In this document: positions 5,979 through 6,996 of the stretch, piece by piece
Numbering within the stretch: the stretch's first letter is position 1
How the letters are laid out: the number at the start of each line of letters is the position of its first letter
Source of the DNA: Microcaldota archaeon
Lineage (GTDB): Archaea > Micrarchaeota > Micrarchaeia > Micrarchaeales > CABMGC01
DNA length: 6,996 nt
Assembly: GCA_021803405.1 (NCBI GenBank)
Contig: JAJZLO010000006.1
Coordinates: 1-6,996 of the forward strand
Reading direction: 5' to 3'
The notes under the pieces: model-generated
Told to the model about the DNA's origin: nothing
What the model saw: the letters and a program-made list of their open reading frames with translations, nothing else
Databases searched by the model: none
Program-made: the position numbers and the translations under genes

Positions 5979-6049
5979 GCCTTGGTGGTGTAGCGGCAGC
6001 ATAAGGGACTGTGGATCCCTAGGTCCGGGTCCGACCCCCGGTCAAGGCC
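5979..6049 (+). tRNA. tRNA-His (anticodon GUG)
   Basis: The 71-nt gene folds as a complete cloverleaf. Acceptor GCCTTGG (5979-5985) pairs with TCAAGGC (6042-6048), with a G-T closing pair. The D stem GTGT/GCAT encloses AGCGGCA with G18-G19. The anticodon stem AGGGA/TCCCT encloses CTGTGGA, giving GTG at 6011-6013. The variable loop is AGGT, and T stem CCGGG/CCCGG encloses TCCGACC. T8, A14, A21, T33 and A58 are in place, and C73 (6049) is the discriminator expected for tRNA-His. Two oddities: the base before position 1 is A (5978), so the usual G-1 is not encoded, and position 55 is C instead of T. The 3' CCA is not encoded. Confidence 0.95.
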
Positions 6050-6058
6050 ATACTCTAA

Positions 6059-6073
6059 TTTTTATAATTTTTT
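6059..6073 (+). terminator. Oligo-T terminator after tRNA-His
   Basis: Two T tracts, five T at 6059-6063 and six T at 6068-6073, begin 10 nt after the tRNA. This is the expected form of an archaeal terminator. No convincing GC-rich hairpin precedes it apart from the tRNA itself. Confidence 0.6.
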
Positions 6074-6135
6074 ATAAACTTGCCATTATGTAAATCTAAT
6101 ATTCAACTTCAAAAAATAACTTAACAACAACTTAC

Positions 6136-6150
6136 ATAAATATAAATACA
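6136..6150 (+). promoter_or_regulatory. Putative TATA-box promoter of the pilin-like gene
   Basis: TATAAATAC lies at 6141-6149, in an ATAAATATAAATACA run. Its last base is 22 nt before ATG 6171, so transcription would start at or very near the start codon and the mRNA would be leaderless. No GGTGAT-like motif precedes the ATG, in agreement with that. Confidence 0.65.
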
Positions 6151-6170
6151 CAAATGTTTTAATATTTTTT

Positions 6171-6996
6171 ATGTTTAACCTTAATAAATCCTATAAAAAA
6201 TTAAATCAAAAACTCAAAGTCCAATTTTCAATTGAGCATCTAAATCTTTTCTTAAAAGGTTCATCAAAAGCGCAGTCTGCCATGGAGTATCTAATGACTT
6301 ATGGTTGGTCGATACTTGTAATTGCAATAGGGCTTGTCGCTCTTTTTGCTTTAGGTGTTTTCAATGGCAACTCTTCGACAGGCAACAGCGGTTGCATAGC
6401 GCAGTCAGGATATCTATGCACAAAACTAACACTTGCAACCAATGGAACCCTAAATACGACGATTGGAACAGAATACAGCGGAATAACTATAACTGGAGTT
6501 GCATGTTCAAATTCTACTGCTACTCCAACTACATTTAATACCATTACACCTTCATTAACTATAAATACAGGTCAAGAGGACAACCTAAATTTCCAATGTC
6601 CTTTATCATCTAATACGCTTGGCACAGGCTTTGCAGGAACGTTATGGATACAATACAACTCCGGCTCAGAAACTGGGCAGATAAGTACTATAGGAAGGGT
6701 ATCGGTGAAAAGCACAAGAGTTGGTAGCATGCTTTTGGTATCAATATCGCCTAGTCCTGGAGGGACCGATACTGGAAAGAGCATAACCCTTACTGCAACT
6801 CCCACAGGAGGACCGTCTCCTTATACCTATCAATGGTACAGTGCGACATCATCAGGAACCTGCACCCAATTTGATACACAAATATCTGGCGCTACTTCAA
6901 GCACATACTTGGCATCTCCCTCATCAAATACCTTTTACTGCGTCATAGTGCATGACTCATCAGGTCAAACTACATCTTCATCTACAGATCAAATAA
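6171..6996 (+). CDS. Pilin-like secreted protein with Ig-like domain, 3' end outside window
   Basis: An open frame of 275 codons runs from ATG 6171 off the end of the window. Residues 1-34 are a lysine-rich leader (seven Lys). Residues 35-40 read QSAMEY and are followed by a hydrophobic helix to about residue 64. This is a class III (archaeal prepilin) signal, probably cut between Ala34 and Gln35 by a prepilin peptidase of the EppA/PibD group. The ectodomain is Ser/Thr-rich, with six cysteines (75, 83, 112, 143, 231, 257) and N-x-S/T sites at Asn67, 91, 95 and 114. Residues 190-275 look like an Ig- or PKD-type beta domain (PYTYQWY, FYCVIV). ATG 6171 is the only ATG, GTG or TTG in frame before the signal. 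Function is not known: a pilus subunit, adhesin or cell-surface protein are all possible. Confidence 0.85.
   Translation, partial: MFNLNKSYKKLNQKLKVQFSIEHLNLFLKGSSKAQSAMEYLMTYGWSILVIAIGLVALFALGVFNGNSSTGNSGCIAQSGYLCTKLTLATNGTLNTTIGTEYSGITITGVACSNSTATPTTFNTITPSLTINTGQEDNLNFQCPLSSNTLGTGFAGTLWIQYNSGSETGQISTIGRVSVKSTRVGSMLLVSISPSPGGTDTGKSITLTATPTGGPSPYTYQWYSATSSGTCTQFDTQISGATSSTYLASPSSNTFYCVIVHDSSGQTTSSSTDQI

Noticed and set aside
5979..6048. Reading G5979 as an encoded G-1 with an eight-pair acceptor
   Set aside because: An eighth pair (T5986-G6041) can be drawn, but it breaks the T stem and misplaces T8, G10 and A14. The seven-pair reading satisfies all conserved positions.
6048..6050. CCA at the 3' end of tRNA-His taken as an encoded CCA tail
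   Set aside because: The first C pairs with G1 and the second is discriminator C73. The bases after C73 are A-T-A, so the CCA tail must be added by enzyme.
6299..6544. Open frames on the - strand (6299-6544, 6572-6805) and in another + frame (6305-6538)
   Set aside because: They overlap the pilin-like gene, whose frame has a clear prepilin signal and Ig-like pattern and stays open for 275 codons.
1..6996. CRISPR array, insertion sequence or attachment site, including one at the tRNA-His 3' end
   Set aside because: No regularly spaced repeats, no transposase or integrase, and no second copy of the tRNA 3' end within the window.

Overview
The window is AT-rich archaeal DNA, about two-thirds A+T by eye. 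Most of it is the archaeal version of the spc ribosomal-protein operon. The evidence for Archaea is the gene set and order: RNase P protein Rpp29, S17, L14, L24, S4e, L5, zinc-type S14, S8, L6, L32e, L19e, L18, S5. S4e, L32e, L19e and Rpp29 do not occur in bacteria. Ribosome-binding sites resemble GGTGAT, and upstream TATA boxes contain TAAATAC. The final gene has a class III prepilin signal (QSAMEY, then a hydrophobic stretch) and an Ig-like Ser/Thr-rich ectodomain. From memory, that kind of protein is common in small DPANN archaea of the ARMAN type (Micrarchaeota/Parvarchaeota). The lineage is an inference, not something the sequence proves.

Layout. Positions 1-52 hold a TATA-like promoter and the start choices for rnp1. 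Positions 53-5838 hold 13 tightly packed genes, all on the + strand, with gaps of 0-27 nt and several overlaps; they encode Rpp29 and twelve ribosomal proteins. The 51-residue S14 gene (2669-2824) is easily overlooked because of its size. Positions 5839-5978 hold an oligo-T stop signal, a 9-bp inverted repeat around a weakened TATA element, and a second, intact near-copy of that element. Positions 5979-6049 encode tRNA-His(GUG). Positions 6050-6170 hold an oligo-T terminator and a second promoter. Positions 6171-6996 hold the 5' part of a secreted pilin-like gene that runs off the window.

The operon proteins supply both ribosomal subunits and one RNase P subunit, so they would be made together. 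The tRNA-His downstream would itself be an RNase P substrate. The L30 and L15 genes that usually follow S5 in archaea are absent here.

The operon proteins look ordinary. The points worth a second look are at the 3' end: a tRNA-His with no encoded G-1 and a C at position 55, a duplicated promoter-like element inside a dyad, and a pilin-like protein with an unusually long leader. I see no evidence for a new multi-gene system.
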